A stretch of DNA of 64,000 nucleotides from Cellulomonas sp. NTE-D12 (GTDB lineage Bacteria; Actinomycetota; Actinomycetes; Actinomycetales; Cellulomonadaceae): the NCBI RefSeq assembly GCF_027923705.1, contig NZ_AP026442.1:2852001-2916000 (forward strand), in the 5' to 3' direction. Below the pieces are notes generated by a model, which was given only the letters and a program-made list of their open reading frames with translations, had not been told where the DNA came from and searched no databases. Within the stretch, counting starts at the first letter, position 1. The number at the start of each line of letters is the position of its first letter. Positions 9,308 to 19,044 of the stretch are shown here, one piece after another. The position numbers and the translations under genes were made by a program.

Positions 9308-9537
9308 GGTACAGCGGTGGCGAGGTGTGCAGAGGCGGTACCGAGAGCGCGCCCGCGAACTCAGCCCTTGACCGCCGACACACGGCCTCCACGGCGTTTC
9401 ACCCGTCCCGGCGGGCGGTACCAGATGCCCCGCGCTCTAGCCTCTCTGACGGGGCGAGCAGAGCAGCCCGTCCCGACGGGTGCTGACGCGCGATCGCATC
9501 GAGTCGGTGCTCGCAGCGGGCTAGGGGGCGCGGGCCG
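9308..9537. other. Intergenic gap before the large helicase pair
   Basis: 230 bases between hsdR and the next large gene. It contains a TTGACC at about 9370 and a TAGCCT at about 9438, but their spacing does not form a standard promoter. An AGGGGG ribosome site lies just before 9538. A promoter for the large gene pair is likely here but I cannot place it. Confidence 0.35.
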
Positions 9538-12500
9538 ATGGACAGCCGACGGTGGACCGACGAGAAGAACCTCGAGTGGTCCAGCGGTCTTCGGCGGGTG
9601 TCCTTGGTTGCCGAGCTAGAAGTCGACGATGACGACCTCGACCACGCCCGGGAGGTCTTCGGGAGTGTGCTCAGGCTGAACCCAGCCCAGGAGGTAGCAC
9701 GGCACCACCCGGCGTTCCTCCTGGTGTGTCTCACCGCGACGGGGATGGCCAGCTGGGAAGAGGGCACCTTCTACGCCAAGGTGGCCCAAGCACTGAACTG
9801 CTCGAAGCGGTCAGCAGAGGACGTGACGCGCTTCTTCCCGGAGTGCCTGGACCGGTTCGGCCTGCCTCGGTTCGACGAGGCCGGTGGCATGCGCTGGGTC
9901 ACCCCGGTCCTGCTGCACGGCGGCATCCCGCTGGACCACCTCGACGAGCTTCTTGACCTCGTGACGTCTCGTCGCCGACGCGACCCCACCGTGTCCGGTG
10001 ACAGCTTCGTTGAGTGGGCGCGGCTGAACTCTCGCGCGCTGGCCACCCAGCCCAAGGCCCTGGTTCGCTTCCTGCAGTACGGCGGGGAATTCGCCCCCGA
10101 CCTGGTCGGCAGGGTCCTGGACTACGTCGACGAGCGCGATGTGGTGCTGCCCCGTGGGGTCCGTGAACGGCTCGCCCTTCTTGCCGCTCAGGGCCGGGTG
10201 GTGCGCTCGGCCGACCGTCGCGAGGCCCGACCGAGCTTCGCGCTACACGACGACGGGGTCGTGGTTGTACGGCTCCCGGGCGTCCAGCCCACCGGGTCCT
10301 CTCGGGACGTGGAGTGGCGAGTCCATCAAGGCCCGCTAACGGAGACGTTCAGGGCCGTTGCGCCATGGACCGCCGGGCCACGGCGGACAGATCCCTTAAC
10401 CGTCGAGGTGCACGGACCGGTGCGCACGGTGACTGTCGAGCGTGACGGCGCGGCCAGCGAGCTGCCTCTCGTGCAGGCGGAGGACCCGATGCTGGTGTTC
10501 GACGCGGACGGCGAACTCGTTCCGCGCACACGGGCGATACCGGCGGGTCCGGTCACCTTGATGTGGCCCGGGTCGGTGGAGGACCCGCCTCGGGACGGAC
10601 TCGGGAACGCCTTCGTGGGGGACGACCTGGACCTGCCGTACGGGTGGGAGCGGTGGGCACGCCGCGAGACAGTGGTGAGCCCCGGCACCGCTGTGCACTG
10701 GCATCAGTACCCGGCCCACCGCGTGGCGGGATTCGACCGAGCACGCGTCATCGTCGAGTCGGAGCTTGAGTGGGTGCACGCCGCGGACGGCTACAACGTC
10801 ACGGTGCAACGCCCGACGGTCGCGCTGCCACAGCGGGACCGTCCCGAGGACTGGGTCGTGCAGGTCTCCACCCGCGATGGGGTCGTCCTGGAGCGAACCA
10901 GAGCCACCGCCCACCGGGTCGACCTGCTCCGAAGCCAGCCCCGACCCCTGGTCGCCGACCTCGTGGTGAGCGTCAAAGGTCCCCTCGGCCGCGGCGTGAC
11001 GCGACGCGCCGTCGTCGCTGAAGGGCTTGAGGCGGACAGCACTCCCGACCATCGCGGCCTGGTCCCGCCCGACGGCCTGGCTCCTGCCCAGGTGCGCCTG
11101 AGCCGCGGCGACCAGCTCCTCCATACGGTGACGTTCTCGCCCGAGCAGATGTCTCACGACGTCCAGCTGGAAGGTCTGACCCTCGTTGTCACGCCACCGC
11201 ACACGGCCCTGTCGTGGGTCGACAACGACGTCCCCGGCCCGTGGACCGTGCAGCCGGTCACGCTGACTGCCGAGCAGGTGCGCAAGGCTGTAATCCACGT
11301 GCGAGGACTACCGCCCGGAACGCGGGCGGTCGTGACGTTCACTACGGGTCTGCTTCGCCACGAGGTGGTGCCCCGCCACGCGAGGGGAGATGCCTGCCTG
11401 TTCGACCTGTCGGCGCTGACGGACAGTGTGCGACAAGAGGGTTCGGGAACGCTGTTCTTGACCGCTGGCGGGCCGCCCACCCGGATCGGCGCGATCCGAC
11501 CGGCGCAGCTGGCGACGCGGATCGAGCTTGAGCACGACCGACTGGACGTCGACCTCACCGTCAGCGAGACGCTGGAACTGGTGGTCTATCGCCTGGGGGC
11601 ACCGTGGGAGCCCGGTCGCGTCCTAGCCCTCGCTGAGCACAGAGTCGCCCTGCCGGCCGACCTTCGCGGGCGCGGCCCGCTGCGGGTGCAAGTGCGACGG
11701 GTCGACGAGTGGACACAGGCGTCAACCGCCTCGTTCCCTTCGCTCGGCGCCGACGTCTTCGATGTCGACCAGGCCTGGCACGCCGACCGGGAAGACGAGG
11801 GCGACGAGGCGGTCGCCGCAGTTCTGCTGGGCGCACTCGACGCGTCGGCTTCAAGCCCCACACCGCAGGGCCTGGCCCACGCTCTCGAGGCGTTGGCACT
11901 GCCCCGCCTGCCGTACGTGCTGAAGACCGGCTCTCCCCGCCAGGGCCTGGCGCATCTGTTGAGCTTGCATCCGCCCATGAGTCTGGAGGCGGTGCACCGA
12001 AGCACCGCCAGCACCTCACAGCTGACGGTCGCGCTCGCCGAGTCCGGGCTGGTCCACGCACCCGCCGTGGACACCGAACGGCCGGACCTCGTCGAGCCGT
12101 TGCTGGCGCGGTGCCCCGTCGCGGCGATGCTGTCGGTCAGCGCCGCAGTTGAGCGCCACGGCGTGACGCATCCTGCCGCCGGGCTCCAGGCGGCAGCGCT
12201 CGGCGACTGCCTCGTCGACCTGTGGGGTGGTCAGCCGGACGACATGCGCGCCGGCAGGTTCGAGCCACAGTTCGAGGAACGACCTGAGCTGCCCAAGTTC
12301 GCCTACGACTACCTGGCACCGGTGCCCACGGTGCTGCTCGACGCTGACAGCCGGGTGGCAGCCTGCTACCGGATGTGGCAGGCCCGAGCCCAGCTGTCCA
12401 ACGTCGCCGCGCTCGCCATGCCGGCGATCCACCGCACGCGCCAGGCGCTTGCGAGTGATGGTCTAGAGGCGGCCCTCTGGCCGTACGTGCAGCAACGGCT

Positions 12501-12705
12501 CAGCCATGACGGCGTCATCGCCCTGCCTGCGCTGTCGATCGCCCTGGCGCTGCTAGCCCGCGTCGCGGCACACCGTGACGGCGCGGCCCGGCAGCAGGCC
12601 GTGCGCCTTGGGTCCGTCCACGCCGACCTCGCTCGACACGCTCCCGACCTGGTCGCCATCGACCTGGTACGGGCCGACGCCGCTGTGATCGGAGCTACCC
12701 GTTGA
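9538..12705 (+). CDS. Very large uncharacterised defence-associated protein, DruH-like candidate
   Basis: 1055 residues. ATG at 9538 is preceded by AGGGGG ten bases upstream. I see no signal peptide, transmembrane segment or nucleotide-binding loop. The N-terminal 140 residues contain ATGMASWEEGTFYAKV and VTPVLLHGGIPLDHLD, a VxPxxxHxGIP-type motif that I associate with large partner proteins of defence helicases. The middle is rich in beta-like segments and the last 350 residues look helical. The TGA overlaps the TTG start of the next gene, so the two are translationally coupled. A large unknown partner beside a DUF1998 helicase matches the two-gene layout of Druantia type III (DruH-DruE). 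That assignment is inference; it could be another helicase-based system. Confidence 0.6.
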   Translation: MDSRRWTDEKNLEWSSGLRRVSLVAELEVDDDDLDHAREVFGSVLRLNPAQEVARHHPAFLLVCLTATGMASWEEGTFYAKVAQALNCSKRSAEDVTRFFPECLDRFGLPRFDEAGGMRWVTPVLLHGGIPLDHLDELLDLVTSRRRRDPTVSGDSFVEWARLNSRALATQPKALVRFLQYGGEFAPDLVGRVLDYVDERDVVLPRGVRERLALLAAQGRVVRSADRREARPSFALHDDGVVVVRLPGVQPTGSSRDVEWRVHQGPLTETFRAVAPWTAGPRRTDPLTVEVHGPVRTVTVERDGAASELPLVQAEDPMLVFDADGELVPRTRAIPAGPVTLMWPGSVEDPPRDGLGNAFVGDDLDLPYGWERWARRETVVSPGTAVHWHQYPAHRVAGFDRARVIVESELEWVHAADGYNVTVQRPTVALPQRDRPEDWVVQVSTRDGVVLERTRATAHRVDLLRSQPRPLVADLVVSVKGPLGRGVTRRAVVAEGLEADSTPDHRGLVPPDGLAPAQVRLSRGDQLLHTVTFSPEQMSHDVQLEGLTLVVTPPHTALSWVDNDVPGPWTVQPVTLTAEQVRKAVIHVRGLPPGTRAVVTFTTGLLRHEVVPRHARGDACLFDLSALTDSVRQEGSGTLFLTAGGPPTRIGAIRPAQLATRIELEHDRLDVDLTVSETLELVVYRLGAPWEPGRVLALAEHRVALPADLRGRGPLRVQVRRVDEWTQASTASFPSLGADVFDVDQAWHADREDEGDEAVAAVLLGALDASASSPTPQGLAHALEALALPRLPYVLKTGSPRQGLAHLLSLHPPMSLEAVHRSTASTSQLTVALAESGLVHAPAVDTERPDLVEPLLARCPVAAMLSVSAAVERHGVTHPAAGLQAAALGDCLVDLWGGQPDDMRAGRFEPQFEERPELPKFAYDYLAPVPTVLLDADSRVAACYRMWQARAQLSNVAALAMPAIHRTRQALASDGLEAALWPYVQQRLSHDGVIALPALSIALALLARVAAHRDGAARQQAVRLGSVHADLARHAPDLVAIDLVRADAAVIGATR

Positions 12706-15700
12706 CCACGATCGACCCCGTCGCCACTTCAACGGCCATCGCCGCCACCTACCAGCGGTACCTCGGGTCGCTGCTGCCGCTGCGGGATGAGGCGCTGCGC
12801 GCCAAGCTGGACGCGCAGCTGGCCGAGCAGAGCACCTTCTGGCACGGGCCGCTGCTGGAGATGACCCCGCCGTTCGTCTCTGGCGCGAGCCTGGCTGACC
12901 TTGTGCAGGCAGGCGTGCTGAGCGCCGGCTTCGCCCGGTACTTCTCACCCGAGCTGCCCGGCGCACGTCCGCTGTATCTGCACCAGGAGCAGGCAATCCG
13001 TCGGGCCCTGAACGGGCGCAACCTCGTGGTGGCCACGGGCACCGGGTCAGGCAAGACCGAGACGTTTCTCGTGCCGATCTTGGACCTGCTGGCCCGGCAG
13101 CGTGCGGCGGGCACCCTCGGCCCAGGGGTTCGGGCCCTGTTGCTCTACCCGATGAACGCCTTGGCCAACGACCAGCTGGAACGACTGCGCAAGCTGCTGG
13201 CCGCGACCCCGGAGATCACCTTCGGCCGGTACACCGGCGAGACCAAGGAGTCGACCAAGGACGCCCTGGCCCAGTACCAGACGACCTACGGACGCGACCC
13301 GCTGCCCAACGAGATGATCTCCCGCGAGCAGATGCGCACCAACCCACCGCACCTGCTGCTGACCAACTACGCCATGTTGGAGTACCTGCTGCTGCGCCCG
13401 CGGGACATGGACCTGTTCGAGGGGCCCAGCACCGGGCACTGGCGGTTCCTCGTCGTGGACGAGGCACACGTGTACGACGGGGTGAAGGGCACCGAGATCG
13501 CCCTCCTGCTGCGGCGTGTTCAGCAGCGCGTAGTCGCCGGAACCAGCCTGCAGTACCTGGCCTCGTCCGCCACAGTGGGTGGCGACCTGGACCAAGTGGC
13601 GACCTTCGGACAGGCACTGTTCGGCGCACCCTTCGAGCAACCCAGCCCCACGAGCCCGGGTGACGTCATCACCGCGACCCGCCGCACCCTGCCGAGCGCG
13701 GACACCTGGGGTCCGCTGTCACCGGAGCAGTTGGCCACGTTGGCCCGTGACCCCGATCCGGCGGACGCCTGGCGACGGGCACACCCGGGCAGAAACCTGC
13801 AGGACGAGGCGTCGATGCGCCTGCTGCAACGCCGCCTGGCCGAGGCACCGGAGTCCCTGGGAAGCCTGGCCCGCGCGGTCTTCCCCGGCACCGACCAAGA
13901 CGAGGCGCGGCGCGCCGTTGCTGACCTGGTCGAACTGGGTCACCACGTCAACACCTCGACCGGGAGCCCAGTGCTGTCGGCGCGGTACCACCTGTTCGCC
14001 AGCGCCGTCGAGGGCGCGTTCGCCTGCTTGTCGCCGCGTGGTCCGCACGTGCGACTGACCCGCCACGCGCACTGCCCGGACTGCTCCGCGGCCATGTTCG
14101 AGCTCGCGGCCTGTAAGCAGTGCGGCCAGCTGCACCTACTCGGCCGGGTGATCATGGACGCCGGCCAGGAGACCCTGACCTTCGCCACCCGCCAAGGTCG
14201 CACGCACTGGGTCGTCGTGGGCGAGCCGTCCACCGGCTTGGACGAGGACGAGGACCCAGCCAGCCCCACCGCAGCGCTGGACCCGCAGGCCGCAACGTTG
14301 TGCACCACCTGCGGGACCTTCGCCAGCCCCACCGCCACCACGTGCCTCTCGTGCAGCGGCACACACCTACGGGCCGTGCTGCGGATCGACGCCGGCCAAG
14401 AGCTGAACGTGTGCCGCGGGTGCGGCGCCCGCGGTCCCCGCCAGGTCCGCCGCTTCCAGTCCGGTACGGACGCCGCCGCCGCGGTGCTGGCCACCGCGCT
14501 CTACCAGAACCTGCCAGCTGAGCAGGCACGCGACCGGCACTTGCTGATGTTCAGCGACTCGCGCCAGCAGGCCGCGTTCGCTGCGCCCTACCTGCAGTAC
14601 ACCTACGCCGGGCTGGTGCACCGCGCCTTGATCGCCCGCGCCTTGCGCAGCGAGTCGGGACAGGAGTTGTCCACCCAGGACGTCGCGGCGATCACCCGCC
14701 GCGCCGCCCAGACCGCGGGAGTGCTGAGCGGACGGGACACCGGCTTCACCGAACGCCGCGAGGTCGGCCTGTGGTTGCACCGGGAGATGCTCGAGGGCGG
14801 GGAACGCACCAGCCTCGAGGGCGTCGGCCTGGCCACCGTGATCCTGGCGGCACCCGCCAGCCCGGCGCCCCGCCCGTTGACCCGACTGGGCCTCAGCGAC
14901 GAGGAGGCCTGGGCGTTGCTCGACGTGCTTACCCAGACGCTGCGGACCCAGGGCGCCGTCGCCCCCGTCGAGGACAGCATCGATCTGACCGATGAGTACC
15001 TCGCCCCGCGGAACCGGGCCACCTACGTGCGCGGGCACGGCTCCGAACCGAGCCAGGGAGTGCTGTCCTGGTCTCCGTCCGGCGCCGCCCAGTCCAACCG
15101 GCGCCTGGACTACCTCACCAGGGTGCTGACCGCCCTGGGGGCGGACGAGGACCCCCGTGCGTTGCTGGAGCAGATCTGGACCTGCCTGTCAGGCCCGAGC
15201 GGACCACAGTGGCTGGTCCTCGTCACCGACCGTGAGCGCGGCCCTGTGTGGCGGATCGACCCGTCCGCCCTCCGCTGGTCCTGGAGCGCACAGGGGGCAC
15301 CACGCTGGCGGTGCGGGCTGTGCGGGCGCTTGTCCGCCCGATGGGTGCGGGGTGTGTGCCCCACCAAGGGCTGCTCCGGACAGCTGCAGCCCGAGCCGGC
15401 CCAGGTCGACCCGCGCGACCACTACGCCTCCACCTACATGACGTTGACCACCTCGACCCTGCGAGCCGAGGAACACACCGCCCAGATCGGCCCAGACGTG
15501 GCCAGCCGGCTGCAGGAGCAGTTCAGCACTGGAGAGGTCAACGTGCTCTCATGCTCGACCACCTTCGAGCTCGGCGTCGACGTCGGCGACCTGCAGACCG
15601 TCTTCTTGCGCAATGTGCCGCCGACGACGGCCAACTACGTCCAGCGCGCAGGACGTGCCGGCCGGCGTACCGACAGCGCCGCCTTGGTACTGACCTACGC

Positions 15701-17315
15701 CCCGATGCGCAGCCACGACCAAGCGATGTTCCATGACCCTGTCGCCATGGTCCAGGGCACCGTTCGTGCCCCGATCGTGACCCAGGACAACGTCCGGGTG
15801 GCGCGCCGCCACGCCCATTCGATAGCCCTGGCCGGCTTCCTGCGCGCCACGTTCGACGCAGACGGCACCGAGTACCGGACCGCCGGCGACTTCTTCGACG
15901 GCACCGGCACGACCGGCGACCAGCAGCTGCACGGATACCTGCAACAGCTGCCGTTGTCGGTCGAGCAAGCGGTGCGCGAGGTCCTACCCCCCGCCGTGCG
16001 TGCCGCCCTCGACACCGCCGATGGTTCGTGGCCGGACGAGATGTGGAAGCTCGTCGAGCTGGCCGGACAGGAGTACCGGGACGAGGTCGGCTTCTTCCGG
16101 GACAAGATCGCCGAGGTCGTCGCCGCCGCGAAGTACCGGCAAGCCGAGCAGCTGAAGCGGGTGGTGACCACCTTGGAGCGCCAGCAGCTGTTCGCCTACC
16201 TAGCACGACGCAACGTCATGCCCAAGTACGGCTTCCCTGTCGACACCGTCGAGCTGCGGGTACGGCCCGACAGCGACCCCGTCGCGCCGACCCTCGAACT
16301 GTCCCGGGACCTAGCGATGGCGATCAACGAATACGCCCCTGGCCAGGAGATCGTCGCCCGGGGCAAACTCGTGAAGTCCGCCGGGCTGTACCGGTACCCC
16401 AAGCGGGACTTCGTACGCCGGCACTACGCCGTGTGCACCCAGTGCGAAAGGCTCACCGTCGACCTCGACGACGTCGGCCCCGCCTGCGAGTGCGGGGCTG
16501 CACGGACCGGTGCCCGCAAGGTGTTCGTCGTGCCAGAGTTCGGGTTCGTCGCTGACTCAAGGCTGCGCCCGGTCGGCCTGACCCGACCGCAGGGCGGATG
16601 GTGGTCGGAGCAGTACGTGGAGGACGACGGCCAGCAGGTCGGCAGCGGCCGGCTGGACAGCCACATCGGGTCCGTTGGCTGGACCCTGCACACCCGCGCG
16701 ACCTTGTGCGTCATCAACGAGGGCCCGAACCACGCGATGTACCAGATCTGCGAGACCTGCGGAGCGGGGAACTCCAGCCTCGGCTCACGAGGCCGCAGGT
16801 CGGGTGAGCATCCGCACCCCATGACCGGCAGGCCGTGCCGGGGCCGGTTCACCTCTCTCGCGCTCGGCCATCGCTTCCAGACCGACCTGCTCGCGCTCCA
16901 GATCGGTCCCGTTGTCTCGAGCGACCAGGCCCGGAGCGTGCTCTACGCCCTCCTTGCCGGCGCAGCCGACGCCCTGCAGATCGCCCGTGACGACATCGAC
17001 GGCACGGTGCTTCCCAGCCGGGACAACGCCGTCGTGCTCTACGACGCCGTGCCGGGCGGCGCCGGTCTCGTGCACCGGATCGCGCAAGCCCTGCCGACGG
17101 TCGTCGACGCGGCCCTGGCCCGTGTCCAGGGGTGCTCCTGCGGACCCGAGACCAGCTGTCACCGATGCTTGCGCGTCTACCGCAACCAGACCTTCCATGA
17201 AGTGCTTCGCCGTGACCACGTCCTCGCGGTAGCCGAGACCGACGGCGGCTCCACCTCCGCATTCACGACGAGTGTGGTGAGTGCGACGACCTCGTCGGTT
17301 CAGCCCACGGTCTAG
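12702..17315 (+). CDS. Giant DEAH-box helicase with zinc motifs and DUF1998-like C-terminus, DruE-like candidate
   Basis: 1537 residues, starting at a TTG that overlaps the previous stop (TTGA). Visible in order: Walker A (ATGTGSGKTE, about 111-120), LLYPMNALANDQ (motif Ia), VVDEAH (motif II, about 251-256), a large Cys-rich insertion with CPDC, CKQC, CTTC, CLSC, CRGC and CGLC pairs, helicase C motifs (FELGVDVG then YVQRAGRAGRR), and a C-terminal region with VLYDAVPGGAG followed by CSCG...CHRCLR. That last part is typical of DUF1998, a metal-binding module of MrfA/DrmB/DruE-type proteins. The length and lone large partner favour a Druantia-like DruE over MrfA (about half this size). The ATPase and zinc features are directly visible; the anti-phage role is inferred. 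Confidence 0.82.
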   Translation: MTTIDPVATSTAIAATYQRYLGSLLPLRDEALRAKLDAQLAEQSTFWHGPLLEMTPPFVSGASLADLVQAGVLSAGFARYFSPELPGARPLYLHQEQAIRRALNGRNLVVATGTGSGKTETFLVPILDLLARQRAAGTLGPGVRALLLYPMNALANDQLERLRKLLAATPEITFGRYTGETKESTKDALAQYQTTYGRDPLPNEMISREQMRTNPPHLLLTNYAMLEYLLLRPRDMDLFEGPSTGHWRFLVVDEAHVYDGVKGTEIALLLRRVQQRVVAGTSLQYLASSATVGGDLDQVATFGQALFGAPFEQPSPTSPGDVITATRRTLPSADTWGPLSPEQLATLARDPDPADAWRRAHPGRNLQDEASMRLLQRRLAEAPESLGSLARAVFPGTDQDEARRAVADLVELGHHVNTSTGSPVLSARYHLFASAVEGAFACLSPRGPHVRLTRHAHCPDCSAAMFELAACKQCGQLHLLGRVIMDAGQETLTFATRQGRTHWVVVGEPSTGLDEDEDPASPTAALDPQAATLCTTCGTFASPTATTCLSCSGTHLRAVLRIDAGQELNVCRGCGARGPRQVRRFQSGTDAAAAVLATALYQNLPAEQARDRHLLMFSDSRQQAAFAAPYLQYTYAGLVHRALIARALRSESGQELSTQDVAAITRRAAQTAGVLSGRDTGFTERREVGLWLHREMLEGGERTSLEGVGLATVILAAPASPAPRPLTRLGLSDEEAWALLDVLTQTLRTQGAVAPVEDSIDLTDEYLAPRNRATYVRGHGSEPSQGVLSWSPSGAAQSNRRLDYLTRVLTALGADEDPRALLEQIWTCLSGPSGPQWLVLVTDRERGPVWRIDPSALRWSWSAQGAPRWRCGLCGRLSARWVRGVCPTKGCSGQLQPEPAQVDPRDHYASTYMTLTTSTLRAEEHTAQIGPDVASRLQEQFSTGEVNVLSCSTTFELGVDVGDLQTVFLRNVPPTTANYVQRAGRAGRRTDSAALVLTYAPMRSHDQAMFHDPVAMVQGTVRAPIVTQDNVRVARRHAHSIALAGFLRATFDADGTEYRTAGDFFDGTGTTGDQQLHGYLQQLPLSVEQAVREVLPPAVRAALDTADGSWPDEMWKLVELAGQEYRDEVGFFRDKIAEVVAAAKYRQAEQLKRVVTTLERQQLFAYLARRNVMPKYGFPVDTVELRVRPDSDPVAPTLELSRDLAMAINEYAPGQEIVARGKLVKSAGLYRYPKRDFVRRHYAVCTQCERLTVDLDDVGPACECGAARTGARKVFVVPEFGFVADSRLRPVGLTRPQGGWWSEQYVEDDGQQVGSGRLDSHIGSVGWTLHTRATLCVINEGPNHAMYQICETCGAGNSSLGSRGRRSGEHPHPMTGRPCRGRFTSLALGHRFQTDLLALQIGPVVSSDQARSVLYALLAGAADALQIARDDIDGTVLPSRDNAVVLYDAVPGGAGLVHRIAQALPTVVDAALARVQGCSCGPETSCHRCLRVYRNQTFHEVLRRDHVLAVAETDGGSTSAFTTSVVSATTSSVQPTV

Positions 17316-17329
17316 CCCATCGGCTAGGC
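17310..17329. terminator. Small stem-loop holding both convergent stop codons
   Basis: CTAGCC / GGCTAG arms (17312-17317 and 17322-17327) around a 4-base loop, extendable by two pairs. The TAG of the helicase gene lies in the left arm and the complementary TAG of the convergent gene in the right arm, with only eight bases between the two genes. Probably a compact bidirectional terminator. Confidence 0.4.
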
Positions 17330-18148
17330 GGGTCTGTGAGGGGCAAGCAGGGGTTCGCTTGGGATGTCGCCCTCTAGGAAGCCCTCAAGCCGCTCTCGGT
17401 ATCGCCAGAAGCCGACGTACGCCACCTCGGAGAGCGCCTTCAGCCTGGCCAGGTTCCACACCGCATAACTGCCGCCCAGCACAACGAGGCGGTTGGCGTA
17501 CGGGATCCCCCCGCGATGCGCGAGCCCGAAGAGCGCGTAGGCGTGGTCGAAGGACTGCGTGGTCGATGTCGCCGGGCTCGTCTGAACGAGAATCCCCGAC
17601 CTATTGCGCGTCTCAACCTTGAGCGTCGGACGGATCACGAGCCCGCCGCCCAGTTTGACCACCGGTGATCGCTCGATGTGAGCGGCGCTAAGCCGATCCC
17701 GGAGGAAGTCTTCCACTTCGTCGGCCAGCGTCTCGCGTCGCCCTTGCAGCGGAACCGCGGCAACGCGAAGGCCATCAAGGGCCACTAACGCATCGGCGAA
17801 CCGGACGAGCTCGCTTGCCGCACGATCAACCGGCGCCTCGAGAAAGACCCGCCCGCTACTCGCCTGGACTCCGTAGGTCTCAAGGGCCTGGTTCCATAGC
17901 CCTGCCAGAGTTGGGTCCGCCAGGTCCAAGCCCTGATCGCTGAGGCGGCCGAGCGTCTCACCGCCATCGCTGAGGACGACCACTCCGCGCCGGAGTCCAG
18001 TCAGGATGTGGACCGGCTCACTGTCGACCAGCACGCGATCAGTCGTCAGGAGCGACGTGCTGCCATCCCTCAAAGGCCTGCATCGCCAGCCGGATCTCTT
18101 GGCGACCTCGTCGAGGACCGCGGTCAGAGCCTCGGTGCATCCGCTCAC
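17324..18148 (-). CDS. DUF1828-like protein, partner of the upstream DUF6978-like gene
   Basis: 274 residues, GTG start overlapping the stop of the upstream gene (GTGA). The N-terminal 90 residues have the pattern I associate with DUF1828: short helices, then LLTTDRVLVDSEPVHI and VVVLSDGGETLGRLSDQG. The C-terminal half (from about 170) is a mixed alpha/beta domain like DUF1829. No membrane segment, zinc motif or obvious catalytic site is visible. Paired genes of this kind occur in defence islands and near toxin-antitoxin loci. I infer a two-gene accessory module but cannot say what it does. Confidence 0.6.
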   Translation of the reverse strand: MSGCTEALTAVLDEVAKRSGWRCRPLRDGSTSLLTTDRVLVDSEPVHILTGLRRGVVVLSDGGETLGRLSDQGLDLADPTLAGLWNQALETYGVQASSGRVFLEAPVDRAASELVRFADALVALDGLRVAAVPLQGRRETLADEVEDFLRDRLSAAHIERSPVVKLGGGLVIRPTLKVETRNRSGILVQTSPATSTTQSFDHAYALFGLAHRGGIPYANRLVVLGGSYAVWNLARLKALSEVAYVGFWRYRERLEGFLEGDIPSEPLLAPHRPA

Positions 18149-18729
18149 GGCACCTCCCAGAGATCAGTCTGTGTCGGTCGAAGCAGTTCGGGGTCGTGCC
18201 ACCGGAACTCCGGGCCGAGTTCGACGTGACACTCAGCGGCGAAGGACTCGAAGATCGCACGGTAGTCGTCGTCGCAGACAGAGCCCTCGCCGATCGACTC
18301 GTGAGGGATGTCCGTGGGCGTGTAGGCCCATCGGTTGCCATCCTGGCTTGACCATCGATGCTTGTGAGTCGTGCCCCGCCATCGCGCACCGTCCGGGTTC
18401 TGGTGATCGTCCCGCAGATCGAGTCGACGTAGGTCGACGGGGAACTCCCCCGCTCGCTTGTCACCCCAACCCAGCGCCCAGTGCGAGCGCTCGGGGATCG
18501 CGATCGAGATGCGGCCGCGCATGCTGAGGTTCTCGCCGAACGCGTTGAACACCCTGACGGACATCCGCAACTCTGTTGGATTGACGTCGGCCCACCGGGA
18601 CACGCCCCACCGGACGGGCTCATTCACGACGAGCGACTTGTCGTCGAGCAGCAGATCAGCCTCCGCGTCGGTCAATCGTCGGAAGTTGGGCAACCTCGCG
18701 AGGCGCGCCCGTATGGCTCGCTCGTTCAT
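18145..18729 (-). CDS. DUF6978-like protein
   Basis: 194 residues from ATG 18729, chosen because a GGGGG-rich ribosome site lies just upstream; starts further out (18747, 18855) add only basic, low-complexity residues. The protein begins with a helical segment (NFRRLTDAEADLLLD), followed by a beta-rich body (RMSVRVFNAFGENLSMRGRI) and a HKHRW motif. It overlaps the DUF1828-like gene by four bases, so the two products are probably made in fixed ratio. Family assignment is from the pairing and general pattern; I do not know a function. Confidence 0.5.
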   Translation of the reverse strand: MNERAIRARLARLPNFRRLTDAEADLLLDDKSLVVNEPVRWGVSRWADVNPTELRMSVRVFNAFGENLSMRGRISIAIPERSHWALGWGDKRAGEFPVDLRRLDLRDDHQNPDGARWRGTTHKHRWSSQDGNRWAYTPTDIPHESIGEGSVCDDDYRAIFESFAAECHVELGPEFRWHDPELLRPTQTDLWEVP

Positions 18730-19044
18730 CCGCCCCCGGCCCCCCATCAGCGCGCGCCCGTATGGCGCGAAACTACGCGTTCTCACCGGCCAAGCGATGG
18801 GAATCAGGCGGTCGACTTGGAAGAGCCTCGCAGCGTCCCGCGCTGGACGGCCCAAGCCCTGTCCAGCTCCGCGCCTGCGCGGCCGCAGAACACCCTCACA
18901 GCAGGCGGCACGGGCGCTAGCCTCCGATCACGGCTCCGGGGCGTGGCGCGCATTTGACCCGGGAACCCAGGTCCGCCGCCCTTCTGCGAGAGGCGTCGGC
19001 GGCCGCCCCGATTTGCGTCTTGCTGCCCCGAAGGAGACTTCGCC
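18730..19044. other. Divergent intergenic region
   Basis: 315 bases between two divergently read accessory genes. A TAGCCT at about 18912 could be a -10 element for the rightward gene but has no matching -35 at the usual distance. An AAGGAG ribosome site precedes 19045. No small gene is convincing. Confidence 0.35.

Noticed and set aside
9538..17315. Assignment to DISARM.
   Set aside because: DISARM needs separate DrmA, DrmB and DrmC with a methyltransferase; here DUF1998-like and helicase parts are fused in one protein and no DrmC-like gene is present.
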